Origin: JAIXWP01 sp964428835
GTDB lineage: Bacteria > Bacteroidota > Bacteroidia > Flavobacteriales_D > Sanyastnellaceae
DNA: 64,000 nucleotides
Assembly (NCBI GenBank): GCA_964428835.1
Contig: CAYRZQ010000013.1
Location: 1 to 64,000, forward strand
Reading direction: 5' to 3'
Shown: in pieces, positions 23,131 to 32,743 of the stretch
How the letters are laid out: each line of letters begins with the position of its first letter
Numbering within the stretch: the first letter of the stretch is position 1
Notes under the pieces: model-generated
What the model saw: the letters and a program-made list of their open reading frames with translations, nothing else
Databases searched by the model: none
Told to the model about the DNA's origin: nothing
Translations under genes and position numbers: made by a program

Positions 23131-24954
23131 TTAACCCACGATGGTTTCCGCCTCGGGGTATTTGAACTTATGTTGAACAAATTTGCCTGCTAGCGCAAAT
23201 GCAATAGTGAATGTGCCTACCCTTCCAACGAACATCGAAGCTATAATAATGTAGCGCCCTGTCTCAGAAAGATAAGCTGTCAGATTTCTACTCAAGCCAA
23301 CAGTACTGAAAGCAGACACCTGTTCGAAAACAAGATCTGCGACACTAAACTGCGGCATAAGAAGCAATTGCCATTCCGATATGCTCAACAAGAGCGCACC
23401 AATGAAGTTCATTACAATATAGATTATCGCAATACTGTACGCACTGCTTTTAAGAGCTGGACCTATGGTACGCTTGAAAAGTACTGCTCTGTCTTGTCCC
23501 GTCATCACGGCTTTGATATCAGCAATGATAATCGCAAGACTACTCGTCTTAATACCACCACCAGTAGAAGTGCTACCAGCACCAATATACATTAAAGCAA
23601 TAATCAGCATGACTGAAGGAACACTTAGAAGACCAAAATCCACAGTGTTATATCCAGCAGTACGTGGTGTTACAGATTGGAATACCGCGCCAGTTAACTT
23701 TCCAAAAAAAGAATGATCACTCAATGATTTTTCGCTCTCAAAAAGATAGATAAGCACAGCACCCACTACTACCAGACCAACCGAGAAATAAAGTGAAATT
23801 TTAGTAGAAAAATCAATCTGCTTCCATGGATTTTTAAGCCTATCCCTCAAGCGCGAAGGCTCAAACAAATCGAACAGCGCAAGAATACCCAATCCCCCTA
23901 GGAAAATTTGAATAATAATCACCCAGTGTACCAGATAGTTATTTACAACCAATTCATTGGTAAGACCATTTGTAAATAGACTGATACCCGCATTATTGAA
24001 GGCACTTACACTGTGGAAAATGGAGTAAAATAATTTTTCACCATTGTCATACCAAGAAATTTCCGGGTTCCAGAGTTGATAAAGCGCCACGGCCCCCATG
24101 GCCTCGATAGCAACCGTCCAAAGAATAACTTTCCCCAACATACCAGATGCGGAAAGGATATTATTTCGCGCCACAAAACCTTCAATCACTTGGTGATGTC
24201 TAATTCCAACTCCTACTTTACTCATTAAAGAAAGAAATCCGCCAAATGCGATGATATTCAATCCACCAAGTTTGATCAATGCTAAAATTACAAATTGACC
24301 TTTAAATGTGAACGCCGTGTGCGGATCCAATGTCATCAAGCCTGTGACGCAAGTGGCGCTCGTAGCAGTAAATAGCGCGTCCACAAAACTGATTCCCTTG
24401 GTGGTCATCTCAGGCAACATTAATAGGAAAGTCCCGCCCAGAATAATGAAAACGAAGGAAAGCACAAAAACTACCGCAGGATTCAATCGGATACGTGGAA
24501 GAAAATCACTGTTGCGTAAAAACTCAGTTACGACTACAACTAAAAAGTAAATTTGAATAATAACCGTACTAATATCTCTGAAGCCCGCGAAGCCCAAATT
24601 GGCAAAAATGGTCTCAATTAGCAGCGTATTAAAAACGGAATAACTAAACCCTTCTACGATGAGTAGAATCACCATCGTCGCTTCAAACCACGTGGACTTA
24701 ATGAACTCGAGCGGATGAAAATCGTAGATGATTCGCGCGAGATAATGAATAATGTAAAATGAAAAAGAGCCTTTAATAATTAGTAAGGCCAGCTTGTTTT
24801 CATTCTCATTCAATTTGAAACCATAGATCCAAATCATGGTTCCGATGGCCAACAAAGTCACAACGATATTGAGCGCTTTGAATGCACCTAAAACACTTTC
24901 TTTATTTTTAAATAAAAAAAGATTGGCTCGCTCTCTAAATTGTGACCAAGACAT
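23131..24954 (-). CDS. TrkH/KtrB-type potassium uptake protein
   Basis: The 607-residue membrane protein has the four pore loops of the superfamily, each with its selectivity glycine: ATSATCVTGL, SAFNNAGISLF, VTPRTAGYNTV and SAFSTVGLSRN. The first roughly 130 residues form extra membrane helices beyond a standard TrkH core, as in other Bacteroidota members. Partner NAD-binding subunits (TrkA/KtrA) are not in the window. The gene starts one base after the heptose kinase stop on the same strand. Confidence 0.9.
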   Translation of the reverse strand: MSWSQFRERANLFLFKNKESVLGAFKALNIVVTLLAIGTMIWIYGFKLNENENKLALLIIKGSFSFYIIHYLARIIYDFHPLEFIKSTWFEATMVILLIVEGFSYSVFNTLLIETIFANLGFAGFRDISTVIIQIYFLVVVVTEFLRNSDFLPRIRLNPAVVFVLSFVFIILGGTFLLMLPEMTTKGISFVDALFTATSATCVTGLMTLDPHTAFTFKGQFVILALIKLGGLNIIAFGGFLSLMSKVGVGIRHHQVIEGFVARNNILSASGMLGKVILWTVAIEAMGAVALYQLWNPEISWYDNGEKLFYSIFHSVSAFNNAGISLFTNGLTNELVVNNYLVHWVIIIQIFLGGLGILALFDLFEPSRLRDRLKNPWKQIDFSTKISLYFSVGLVVVGAVLIYLFESEKSLSDHSFFGKLTGAVFQSVTPRTAGYNTVDFGLLSVPSVMLIIALMYIGAGSTSTGGGIKTSSLAIIIADIKAVMTGQDRAVLFKRTIGPALKSSAYSIAIIYIVMNFIGALLLSISEWQLLLMPQFSVADLVFEQVSAFSTVGLSRNLTAYLSETGRYIIIASMFVGRVGTFTIAFALAGKFVQHKFKYPEAETIVG

Positions 24955-24955
24955 G

Positions 24956-25951
24956 TTAGTTCAAATGTTTTACTGCTTCATCGAGCAGTCGTGCCTTATC
25001 AACGGGGACAACTCCAATTTTCTCGCACACCAGACCACCAGCAAGGTTGGCTAGCTTCATGCTGTCTTCAGCATTGCAGCCAGAAGCCAACGCGAGAGCG
25101 GCCACACTTATCACTGTATCGCCCGCTCCTGATACGTCATTAATCTCACGTTCATGTGCCTTTTCATGATAAAAAAGACCTTCAAACAATGTCATCGCTC
25201 CCAATTCTGATAGGGTAACTAAAATATTTTTCGATTGCAATCGACCTTGTAGTTCTATCATATTCTTCTTTAGACTATCAAAGTCATTCTTATCGAAATC
25301 CACTCCCAATCCGTCTTTGAGCTCTTTCAAATTTGGCTTGAATAGCGTGCAGCCCTTATAGCTAAAGAAGTGATCTTTTTTGGGATCCACCGCTGTCGGA
25401 ATATTTTTAGCGGCTGCCCAACTGAGCACGGTTGTAATGACTTTTTCTGTCAAAACGCCCTTATTGTAATCCTCGAAAATAATCACATCCACTTTTTGGC
25501 GATTGAATATCTGCTCAATGCAATTGAGAAGATTTCTCTCGTCAGTCGGAGAAAGCGGCTTTGTAATTTCGTCATCAATGCGCACTATATGATGCGCACC
25601 AGACATCACGCGTGTTTTCACAGTCGTCATTCGCTCTGTGCTATCGATGATACCTTCTGTAGAAAAACCACTTTCCTTGCATGTTTTTCTGAATACATCT
25701 CCCTTCGAGCCATCACCAACTACAGAACACATGATAGCTTTGGCACCCAGGCTTTTTACATTTAGCGCTACGTTGGCGGCACCGCCGAGACGATTTTCCT
25801 TTCTCTGAACTTGTACCACGGGTACTGGTGCTTCTGGTGATATACGATCCACCTTACCCCAGTAATAAGCATCAATCATTACATCACCTACGATTAGTAC
25901 GGTGAGGTTATTGAAATTTTCAAAAAGCCCGTTCAGTTGTTCTGTATTCAT
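24956..25951 (-). CDS. rfaE1: PfkB-family kinase, probable heptose-7-phosphate kinase
   Basis: The 331-residue sugar kinase has the ribokinase-family features VLIVGDVMIDAYYWG, GGAANVALNVKSLGA and the C-terminal NDVSGAGDTVISVAALALA, with catalytic Asp in GAGD. The N-terminal part matches the kinase domain of HldE, which phosphorylates D-glycero-D-manno-heptose-7-phosphate for LPS core synthesis. The adenylyltransferase half of HldE is absent, as in species with separate genes. Another sugar-kinase specificity cannot be excluded. Confidence 0.82.
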   Translation of the reverse strand: MNTEQLNGLFENFNNLTVLIVGDVMIDAYYWGKVDRISPEAPVPVVQVQRKENRLGGAANVALNVKSLGAKAIMCSVVGDGSKGDVFRKTCKESGFSTEGIIDSTERMTTVKTRVMSGAHHIVRIDDEITKPLSPTDERNLLNCIEQIFNRQKVDVIIFEDYNKGVLTEKVITTVLSWAAAKNIPTAVDPKKDHFFSYKGCTLFKPNLKELKDGLGVDFDKNDFDSLKKNMIELQGRLQSKNILVTLSELGAMTLFEGLFYHEKAHEREINDVSGAGDTVISVAALALASGCNAEDSMKLANLAGGLVCEKIGVVPVDKARLLDEAVKHLN

Positions 25952-25962
25952 TTTTAAAAACT

Positions 25963-27177
25963 CTATTGTAAAGCTGCAAGTGCGTTTTTAATTCTCTTAA
26001 TTGCCTCTATCAATGTTTCCTCTGAAGCCGCGTAGCTTATGCGAATGCAATTTTCATCACCAAATGCTTCACCGGTGACAACAGCTACCAATTCTTTTCG
26101 GAGCATATACATGCTGAGATCTGTTGCGTTTTTTATCACAGTGTCTCCATCTTTTTTTCCAAAATATGCAGAAACATCTGGGAAAAAGTAGAAGGCTCCT
26201 TCTGGCTGGTTGATTTTAATATTCGGAATTTCAGAGAGCAATTGATATACGAGATCTCTTCTTTTTTTGAAGACCTCAATCATATAGCTCACGTGATCAG
26301 GATCTGCGTCTACTGCGGCTTTAGCAGCCATTTGAGCAATAGTATTTGCACCGGAAGTGATCTGGCCTTGCATCTTCGTGCAGGCCTCAGCTATCCACTT
26401 GGGTGCCCCGATGTATCCAATTCTCCATCCCGTCATGGCAAACGCTTTCGATACACCATTAACGGTGATCGTGCGATCAATCATATTTCCTATGGAAGCG
26501 ATGCTATGCGTTTTTCCTGAGAAATTAATCAATTCATAGATCTCATCTGAAATCACATACAATCCATCCCATTGCTCGATGATTTCAGCAAAGGCTTCAA
26601 GTTCCGATTTAGAATAAACGGTACCAGTCGGATTGCAAGGTGAAGAGTAAATGATGAGGCGAGTCTTCTCGTTGATTGCTCCGCGCAATTGTTCTGGAGT
26701 GATTTTAAAATCATTCTCGACTTTCGCCAAAAGTTCTATCGGAGTCCCGCCGGCGATTTTTACGATTTCTGCGTAGCTAACCCAAAACGGGCTCGGCATG
26801 ATCACTTCGTCTCCCTCCTCTACGAGCGCGAGAATGGCGTTAGCTATGGCCTGCTTTGCTCCTGTCGAAACTACGATCTGATCAGCTGTATAAGTCAAAC
26901 CATTATCGCGTTTGAATTTTCGACAAATGGCCTCTCTCACATCCAAAAACCCATTTACCGGTGGATAATGGGTGATATTGTTGTCGATAGCAGCCTTGGC
27001 TGCATCTTTAATAAAGTCTGGTGTATCAAAATCTGGTTCACCAAGTGAAAGTCCAACTACTTTATGACCTTGTTGTGCCAGTTCGCGCGTCATTCGCGCC
27101 ATGGCAAGAGTAGCGGATTCTGTAATTTGAGCGAGCAGACTTGAAACCTGTCCTGCTCGTGGGTTATTTTTATTCAT
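25963..27177 (-). CDS. Class I pyridoxal-phosphate aminotransferase (aspartate-type)
   Basis: The 404-residue protein is a fold-type I, class I aminotransferase with the PLP lysine in VNGVSKAFAMTGWRIGYIG, the segment SSPCNPTGTVYSKSELE, YVISDEIYE for the cofactor-binding Asp and Tyr, and the substrate-binding Arg in NCIRISYAAS. It most resembles bacterial aspartate aminotransferases of the Ib group. A good promoter precedes it, and it heads the run towards rfaE1, trkH, ubiE, aroA and lpxD. Confidence 0.88.
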   Translation of the reverse strand: MNKNNPRAGQVSSLLAQITESATLAMARMTRELAQQGHKVVGLSLGEPDFDTPDFIKDAAKAAIDNNITHYPPVNGFLDVREAICRKFKRDNGLTYTADQIVVSTGAKQAIANAILALVEEGDEVIMPSPFWVSYAEIVKIAGGTPIELLAKVENDFKITPEQLRGAINEKTRLIIYSSPCNPTGTVYSKSELEAFAEIIEQWDGLYVISDEIYELINFSGKTHSIASIGNMIDRTITVNGVSKAFAMTGWRIGYIGAPKWIAEACTKMQGQITSGANTIAQMAAKAAVDADPDHVSYMIEVFKKRRDLVYQLLSEIPNIKINQPEGAFYFFPDVSAYFGKKDGDTVIKNATDLSMYMLRKELVAVVTGEAFGDENCIRISYAASEETLIEAIKRIKNALAALQ

Positions 27178-27215
27178 TATACACTATTGCCTTTCGCTCA
27201 TTTCAAAAGGCTCGG

Positions 27216-27250
27216 CAAACTTAGGAAAATAGAGCGGTATAAAGCCCAAA
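27216..27250 (-). promoter_or_regulatory. Bacteroidota promoter (-33 TTTG, -7 TAAGTTTG) for the aminotransferase run
   Basis: On the minus strand TTTG (27250-27247) is followed after 23 bases by TAAGTTTG (27223-27216). This matches the consensus TTTG-N17-23-TAnnTTTG at the upper spacing limit. The start codon of the aminotransferase is 38 bases further on. Confidence 0.55.
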
Positions 27251-27268
27251 AGAGTAGCAATTTATTGA

Positions 27269-27691
27269 CTAAACATTCCACTCTTTTCCGGTGCGAAAAA
27301 CGGTGCCTTTAAAATGCGCAACCGCCCGTCCCTCTTGGTTTTTGACGATTACCGAGTAAAGGCCTGTGTTTTTGGTGAGATTGAGCTCGGTGACCTCAGT
27401 GGACAAAATATCCCCTTCTTTAACAGGAAACACGTGTGAAATTGATGTTTCTACAGACACACTTTGGATGCCATGGGCATTCGCCGCAAAAGCCAAGGCA
27501 CTGTCAGCCAAGGCGTACGCAATTCCTCCATGGGCTATCGCAAAACCATTCAGCATCTCTGCCCTCACTTTCATCTTAAGTGAAGACTTGCCAGGAGCGT
27601 CTTCCATGCGCTCAATTCCTAGCCATTGAGACATAGGGTCATTGTTGTACATGGCGTCAACAATCTTTTTGGCCTTTTCTATCGCATCCAA
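27269..27691 (-). CDS. paaI: Hotdog-fold thioesterase (PaaI family)
   Basis: The 140-residue protein matches PaaI-type acyl-CoA thioesterases: WLGIERMEDAPGKSSLKMKV, then FAIAHGGIAYALADSALAFA with the HGG motif and the catalytic-type Asp, and a C-terminal strand pair. PaaI acts on hydroxyphenylacetyl-CoA, but the substrate here is not fixed because no other paa gene is near. The start is TTG. The gene lies 27 bases after the ABC exporter gene. Confidence 0.85.
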   Translation of the reverse strand: MDAIEKAKKIVDAMYNNDPMSQWLGIERMEDAPGKSSLKMKVRAEMLNGFAIAHGGIAYALADSALAFAANAHGIQSVSVETSISHVFPVKEGDILSTEVTELNLTKNTGLYSVIVKNQEGRAVAHFKGTVFRTGKEWNV

Positions 27692-27718
27692 GGTGTAAAA
27701 TATTAGTGGACTAAAATA

Positions 27719-29473
27719 CTAATTGAGTTCTTGATTCTGGAATTGCAACTCGAAAAGTCGCTTGTACTGTCCGTTAAGTTCAAGCAGTTCATCGTGACTT
27801 CCTTTCTCTACAATTTTTCCTTTATCCAAAACCACGATCAGCTCCGCCTTGCGAATAGTTGATAATCGGTGAGCAATCACAATGCTGGTGCGGCCCAATG
27901 TCAACTTCTCAGTTGCCTTTTGAATCAATATTTCGGATTCTGTATCAACACTTGAAGTTGCCTCATCGAGAACGAGCACAGCAGGTTTGTGTACATACGC
28001 TCTTACAAATGAAATCAATTGACGTTGTCCTACGCTCAATTGCGAACCTCGCTCTCCGACTTTAAATTGATATCCCCCGGGCAGCGAAGAGATAAAATCG
28101 TGAGTACCAATCGCCTTCGAAGCTTCAACTACTTCCTGCTCGGTGATATGCTCGTTGTGCAAACGAATATTATTCAAAATAGAATCATTGAACAGATAGA
28201 CATCCTGCAATACAAGTCCTATCTGCGATCTAAGGCTTTCAATTGAGTAGTCGTGAAGCGATCTTTGATCAATGGTAATGCTTCCTTTATTATAATCATA
28301 AAAGCGATTAAGTAGTCCTGCAAGGCTTGATTTACCTGCACCCGTGGCGCCAACAAATGCTACCATTTGTCCTTCCTTAATTTTAATTTGAATATCTCTC
28401 AGCACCCAATCCTCATCCTTATATGCAAACCAGACATTATCAAAGTGAATATCTCCCTTGATATTGTGATGTTGAGCACCTTGATTCACGGGAGCTTCAT
28501 TGGTGTCAAATACTTTGAATACGCGTTCTGCATTGACAACTCCCATTTGAAGTACATTAAAATTATCTGCCATTTGACGAATCGGGCGGTACATCATGCT
28601 AATAAAGGTTGAAAACTCAAGTAGCATTCCTGGGGTCATGACTCCTTCCAACGAGCTGTGCAAGCCCCACCAAATCATCAATGAAACTGACGCTGCTGAT
28701 AACAACTCCACTACAGGAAAAAATACACTATATGCCCAAATGCCCCGTATATGCGCATTGCGGTGTTCTTTATTTATAATATCAAATTTCTCTTGTTCTT
28801 TCTTCTCACGATTAAAGATTTGAACGATGTTCATGCCAGTGACATGTTCCTGAATAAACACATTGATTCGCGCCACTTCATTTCGCACATCATTAAAAGA
28901 CTTTTTCACCGCCTGCTGAAAGATTCGTGTTGCATAGATTAAAACAGGGATAGGCAGCATTACGATAAGCGTCATTTTCCAGTCGAGATAAAGCATAAAG
29001 CCCACAATCACAACAAGCTTTAGAATATCACGACCGATGTCGAGCAAACCGACGGAGAATACTTCAGCAATACCATCTATGTCGGATATTAATCGTGTCA
29101 CAAATTGCCCAACAGGCGTGCGATCGAAGTAACTCAACCGAAACTTTACAACGTGTTTGTAGAGTTCGGCGCGCAAATCCATGGTGATACTTTGCGCCAC
29201 ACGATTGGCAAGCATCGTTTGATAGTATTGAAGAATTGATTCGAAAATTATAAAGCCTATAAAGAAAAGTGTGTAGTTCAAAACGCCGCGATAATTTCCT
29301 GCGGGAACTTCTACGTCAATGATATGCCGCATTTGTTCTGGTCGAACAGGGCTGAGAAAAGCAATGATAAGCACTAAGGCCGCTGTGATGTAAAAGGACA
29401 TCCGGTATGGTTTGCTTCTGCCATACAATCGTTTAAAAATCCCCCATTCAAATGCTTTGCCGCTTGCGCTCAT
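27719..29473 (-). CDS. MsbA-type ABC exporter (fused permease-ATPase)
   Basis: The 584-residue half-transporter has six membrane helices (about 25-320) and an ATPase domain with Walker A VGATGAGKSS, signature LSVGQRQL, Walker B VLVLDEATSSVD and the switch histidine IAHRLST. It works as a homodimer or a heterodimer, exporting lipids, peptides or drugs; the substrate cannot be read from the sequence. Its start overlaps the truA stop by four bases (ATGA), showing one transcript. Confidence 0.9.
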   Translation of the reverse strand: MSASGKAFEWGIFKRLYGRSKPYRMSFYITAALVLIIAFLSPVRPEQMRHIIDVEVPAGNYRGVLNYTLFFIGFIIFESILQYYQTMLANRVAQSITMDLRAELYKHVVKFRLSYFDRTPVGQFVTRLISDIDGIAEVFSVGLLDIGRDILKLVVIVGFMLYLDWKMTLIVMLPIPVLIYATRIFQQAVKKSFNDVRNEVARINVFIQEHVTGMNIVQIFNREKKEQEKFDIINKEHRNAHIRGIWAYSVFFPVVELLSAASVSLMIWWGLHSSLEGVMTPGMLLEFSTFISMMYRPIRQMADNFNVLQMGVVNAERVFKVFDTNEAPVNQGAQHHNIKGDIHFDNVWFAYKDEDWVLRDIQIKIKEGQMVAFVGATGAGKSSLAGLLNRFYDYNKGSITIDQRSLHDYSIESLRSQIGLVLQDVYLFNDSILNNIRLHNEHITEQEVVEASKAIGTHDFISSLPGGYQFKVGERGSQLSVGQRQLISFVRAYVHKPAVLVLDEATSSVDTESEILIQKATEKLTLGRTSIVIAHRLSTIRKAELIVVLDKGKIVEKGSHDELLELNGQYKRLFELQFQNQELN

Positions 29474-30261
29474 GCTTTTTCTTTATTCAAGAATGAAGTG
29501 TCGTAAACACCATTATTGATATATGGATAAATTATTTTTGACAAATGTAAGCCCTCTGGACGGGCGCTATCACCAGCTTTGTTTCTATCTTGACTAAGAA
29601 TGATTTGCTGAAAATCTTCCTTAGAAATTTTTCCTGTCCCCACATCCATCAATGTTCCAACAACCGCCCTAACCATATTTCTCAAAAAACGATCTGCTGT
29701 AATATGAAAAACCAGTCTATCTCCATTGTCCTCCCAATAAGCACTTCTTACGTCACAAATGTTCGTTTTTTGACCTCCACCCATTCTGCTAAACGCTCCG
29801 AAGTCACCTTTCTTTATAAGCAATTGAGCAGCGTCATTCATCTTTTGTATATCTAGAGGATAGGCACAATAAGTTGAAAAGCTCTTGATAAAGGGATTGC
29901 GTTTATAATGCATGTGATATTCATACGATCGCTCAGTGGCATCGTATCGTGCATGTGCCAGGTCATGCACTGGAAACAAGTCGTAAACTGCAATTTCCTT
30001 TGGCAGAACGTGTCCCAACTTATATAGAAGATCCTTTATATCCAGCGTTTCAACTTCAGGATTGAAGTGCAAATAAAAATCTTTCGCGTGAACTCCAGTA
30101 TCGGTGCGACCGCAGCCCGTAGTGATGACTCTTGGAAGATGAAGGATTTTTGCGAGCCACTTTTCTATCACCTCTTGCACCGATTCGGCATTCGGCTGAC
30201 GTTGCCAGCCATGGAACACCGAACCATCGTAAGCGATTCGCATGAAATAACGTTGATACAT
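29470..30261 (-). CDS. truA: tRNA pseudouridine(38-40) synthase TruA
   Basis: TruA modifies U38-U40 in the anticodon arm of many tRNAs. The 263-residue protein carries the catalytic Asp in TTGCGRTDTGVHAKDF, the N-terminal RIAYDGSVFHGWQRQ and the C-terminal FLRNMVRAVVGTLMDVG, all typical. The ATG at 30261 is chosen over a GTG two codons upstream. It is the first gene of the truA-ABC exporter pair. Confidence 0.95.
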   Translation of the reverse strand: MYQRYFMRIAYDGSVFHGWQRQPNAESVQEVIEKWLAKILHLPRVITTGCGRTDTGVHAKDFYLHFNPEVETLDIKDLLYKLGHVLPKEIAVYDLFPVHDLAHARYDATERSYEYHMHYKRNPFIKSFSTYCAYPLDIQKMNDAAQLLIKKGDFGAFSRMGGGQKTNICDVRSAYWEDNGDRLVFHITADRFLRNMVRAVVGTLMDVGTGKISKEDFQQIILSQDRNKAGDSARPEGLHLSKIIYPYINNGVYDTSFLNKEKA

Positions 30262-30301
30262 AGGCACAAAAATGCATCGAAAGATTTGAATTCAACTATA
30301 A

Positions 30302-30342
30302 AAAATGACAAAGCCTCTTTCCCGTTTGGAAAAGAGGCTTTG
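30302..30342 (-). terminator. Rho-independent terminator
   Basis: CAAAGCCTCTTTTCC pairs with GGGAAAGAGGCTTTG around a short A-rich loop; on the minus strand TCATTTTTTA follows. It ends the T9SS cargo gene upstream on that strand. Confidence 0.88.
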
Positions 30343-30358
30343 AAAATGAGAAATAATA

Positions 30359-31204
30359 TTACTTCTGGACAAGTGCGGTATTGAGCACTTCTCCGTTAAT
30401 CATCGCATGAAGAATGTACTGACCTCTTGAAAGCGCAGAAACATCAGCAGCAATATTGTGATCACCTGCTGGCAAATTCTGATCAGCTAAAGTCATTACT
30501 TTACGACCCATGGTATCATACAATACTACCTGAACGCGTCCTTCTTTTTTGGTGCTATAGTCAACACGAAGTTGATCTACAACAGGATTAGGATACACGC
30601 TGATATCAACACGATTGGAGAGTTCATTCAAACCGATTGTAGAGGCTGGAGTCACCACCTGTGAGGTATTATAGATATGGTCTCCAGAAGCAGTATTGTT
30701 GTTATTCGCCGCATTACCTGCTGTGTAGAATGTGATAGGACCAATGTTTTCAGAAGGTGCTGTCCAAGTGAATGTAAAGGTGTGCGAATTTGGACTAAGA
30801 CCGGCATCATTGAGGTGAGTAATATTGATACGATTCACTCCTTGAACAAGTCTTGTAAGAATGTGAGTACCAGCGCCTGGAGTTAACGTTCCTGCGTTGT
30901 TATTGTTTGAGGTTAGCGCTTCAAAGCCAAGTCCGAAAAGACCACGGCCCTGTTCTGCTACTGTGACACTAATCGTATAAGTTTCTCCTGGCACATATTG
31001 CCAGTCAGTCATACCTGGGGCAGAAATGGTAATACTTCCGCTTTGAGAATTACTTGGGAAAGTGCTGTGGCAACCAGTGGTGCTGCATGTTTGTTCTCCC
31101 GGAGACCCTGTATTTCCAGCCTTTCCAGCTGCATTATCATCAGAAGACGTTAAGAAAACCCACACGGGAATTGCCAAGAAGAGTAGAGAGTAGAATTTTT
31201 TCAT
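30359..31204 (-). CDS. T9SS-secreted choice-of-anchor V (Reeler-like) domain protein
   Basis: The 281-residue protein has an N-terminal signal segment (1-18), then GSPGEQTCSTTGCHSTFP, the cysteine-histidine motif that opens the choice-of-anchor V family, a beta-sandwich domain (about 50-185) and a type A T9SS sorting tail (ISVYPNPVVDQLRV to the end). The C-x4-CH motif resembles a haem-binding CxxCH but has the wrong spacing. It is a surface or secreted protein of unknown ligand. It has its own terminator. Confidence 0.83.
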   Translation of the reverse strand: MKKFYSLLFLAIPVWVFLTSSDDNAAGKAGNTGSPGEQTCSTTGCHSTFPSNSQSGSITISAPGMTDWQYVPGETYTISVTVAEQGRGLFGLGFEALTSNNNNAGTLTPGAGTHILTRLVQGVNRINITHLNDAGLSPNSHTFTFTWTAPSENIGPITFYTAGNAANNNNTASGDHIYNTSQVVTPASTIGLNELSNRVDISVYPNPVVDQLRVDYSTKKEGRVQVVLYDTMGRKVMTLADQNLPAGDHNIAADVSALSRGQYILHAMINGEVLNTALVQK

Positions 31205-31300
31205 AAAAATGATTTAATGATTTGAATTACTGTACAATAAACATCAAAAAAGCCCTAAGGTTGCATCATTAGCATTAACTTTTGAACATTATTCATGCAA

Positions 31301-31333
31301 AAAAAAACCTTCTCAATGGAGAAGGTTTTTTTC
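31301..31333 (-). terminator. Rho-independent terminator of the AONS-family gene
   Basis: AAAAACCTTCTC pairs with GAGAAGGTTTTT around a short loop, with further T residues on the minus strand. It lies 20 bases after the stop codon. Confidence 0.88.
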
Positions 31334-31353
31334 TAAATATATTTTTAAAAAGA

Positions 31354-32598
31354 CTAAGCCCAGCTTGCGATTTTTTCTGCCTTGTAAGCTCCGGCCTCGA
31401 GTTTTTCGCGTACTTTCTTGAAACAGTCTATTGTATATTCCACATCCTTGATAGTGTGCACAACTGTTGGAATCAAGCGTAGCATGATCACATCTTTAGG
31501 CACCACAGGATATACTACTATAGAGCAGAATACACCGTATGTTTCGCGAAGATCAAGTGTTACATTGGTTGCTTCTCCCAACGAACCTTTAAGGAATACA
31601 GGTGTCACGACAGAGTCTGTTTTTCCAATATCGAAACCAGCCTCAGTGAGACCTTTTTGCAGAGTACGCGCTACATGCCACAACTGTTGTTGAAGCTCTG
31701 GCTTTGTTCTCATCATTTCAAGACGCTTTAGCGCACCGATAACGATAGGCATTGGAAGCGACTTTGCAAATGTTTGCGAACGCATATTGTAGCGAAGGTA
31801 TTCGATCACGTGCTCTTCACTTGCAACGAAAGCGCCGATCGTAGCCATTGCTTTCGCAAATGTTCCGAAATACACGTCCACTTTATCGGCCACACCTTGA
31901 TGGTCAGGAGCGCCGCGGCCATCGCGACCGATGGTACCAAAACCATGGGCGTCATCTACAAAAAGGCGGAAGTTATAGTCGTCTTTGAATTTGCAAATTT
32001 CTGCAAGCTTGCCCATGTCGCCGGCCATACCGAATACTCCTTCTGTAAGAACAAGTATTCCACCACCTGTCTGTTCGGTGAGACGCTTGGCGTGCTTGAG
32101 CTGCTTCTCAAAGCTTTCCATGTCATTATGCTGGAAAACGAAACGTTTGCCTTGATGCAGACGAATACCATCGATCATGCAAGCATGACACTCGCTATCA
32201 TAAACGATTACATCATTGCGACCAACGAGCGCCTCAATTGCCGATTGGCATCCTTGGTAACCGAAGTTAAGAAGGAATGCATCTTCCTTACCCATGAAGG
32301 CTGCAAGTTCAGACTCGAGTTGTTCGTGATACTTTGTCTGACCACTCATCATGCGCGCACCCATTGGGTATGCCATTCCCCATTCTTCAGCGGCTTTTGC
32401 ATCCACCTCACGAATTTCAGGATTGTTGGCAAGACCAATATAGTTATTGAGACTCCACACCAATACAGGCTTGCCGCGGAAAGTCATATGAGCGCCTATT
32501 TCGCCTTCCAATTTAGGAAAGGTGAAGTAGCCATGCGATTCTTTAGAATGCTGTCCAAGTGGACCACGATTCTTTTTGATTCTTTCAAAAATATCCAA
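31354..32598 (-). CDS. AONS-family PLP acyltransferase (serine palmitoyl-/cysteate acyltransferase-like)
   Basis: The 414-residue protein belongs to the alpha-oxoamine synthase family (KBL, BioF, serine palmitoyltransferase, cysteate acyltransferase). It shows VWSLNNYIGLANNPEI, the Ser/Cys-rich substrate region SECHACMIDGIRLHQG, the cofactor Asp in LFVDDAHGFGTIG, and the PLP lysine in YFGTFAKAMATIGAF. It is longer than KBL and lacks biotin-gene neighbours, so a role in sphingolipid or sulfonolipid base synthesis is plausible in this phylum. The start must be TTG, because an in-frame TGA lies two codons upstream and the next ATG is far inside the fold. Confidence 0.78.
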   Translation of the reverse strand: MDIFERIKKNRGPLGQHSKESHGYFTFPKLEGEIGAHMTFRGKPVLVWSLNNYIGLANNPEIREVDAKAAEEWGMAYPMGARMMSGQTKYHEQLESELAAFMGKEDAFLLNFGYQGCQSAIEALVGRNDVIVYDSECHACMIDGIRLHQGKRFVFQHNDMESFEKQLKHAKRLTEQTGGGILVLTEGVFGMAGDMGKLAEICKFKDDYNFRLFVDDAHGFGTIGRDGRGAPDHQGVADKVDVYFGTFAKAMATIGAFVASEEHVIEYLRYNMRSQTFAKSLPMPIVIGALKRLEMMRTKPELQQQLWHVARTLQKGLTEAGFDIGKTDSVVTPVFLKGSLGEATNVTLDLRETYGVFCSIVVYPVVPKDVIMLRLIPTVVHTIKDVEYTIDCFKKVREKLEAGAYKAEKIASWA

Positions 32599-32621
32599 GA
32601 CTCAGAAATTTAATGTTTCGG

Positions 32622-32629
32622 CAAAGATA
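32622..32629 (-). promoter_or_regulatory. -7 promoter element for the AONS-family gene
   Basis: On the minus strand TATCTTTG matches TAnnTTTG exactly, 23 bases before the TTG start. It supports that start. Confidence 0.45.
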
Positions 32630-32743
32630 AGAAGCCGTAATGAATTGATTGCTATGAAAAATCAACACAAATAAGTTAATGGTTGTATGTAAAAATTGAT
32701 GATGAACGTCCAATGGAATAAAATGATTAAATTCGCCACCCCG

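Noticed and set aside
31774..32613. Long open frame of 279 codons on the plus strand
   Set aside because: It lies wholly opposite the AONS-family gene, which has clear motifs; the antisense product resembles nothing and is Cys/His-rich by codon shadow.
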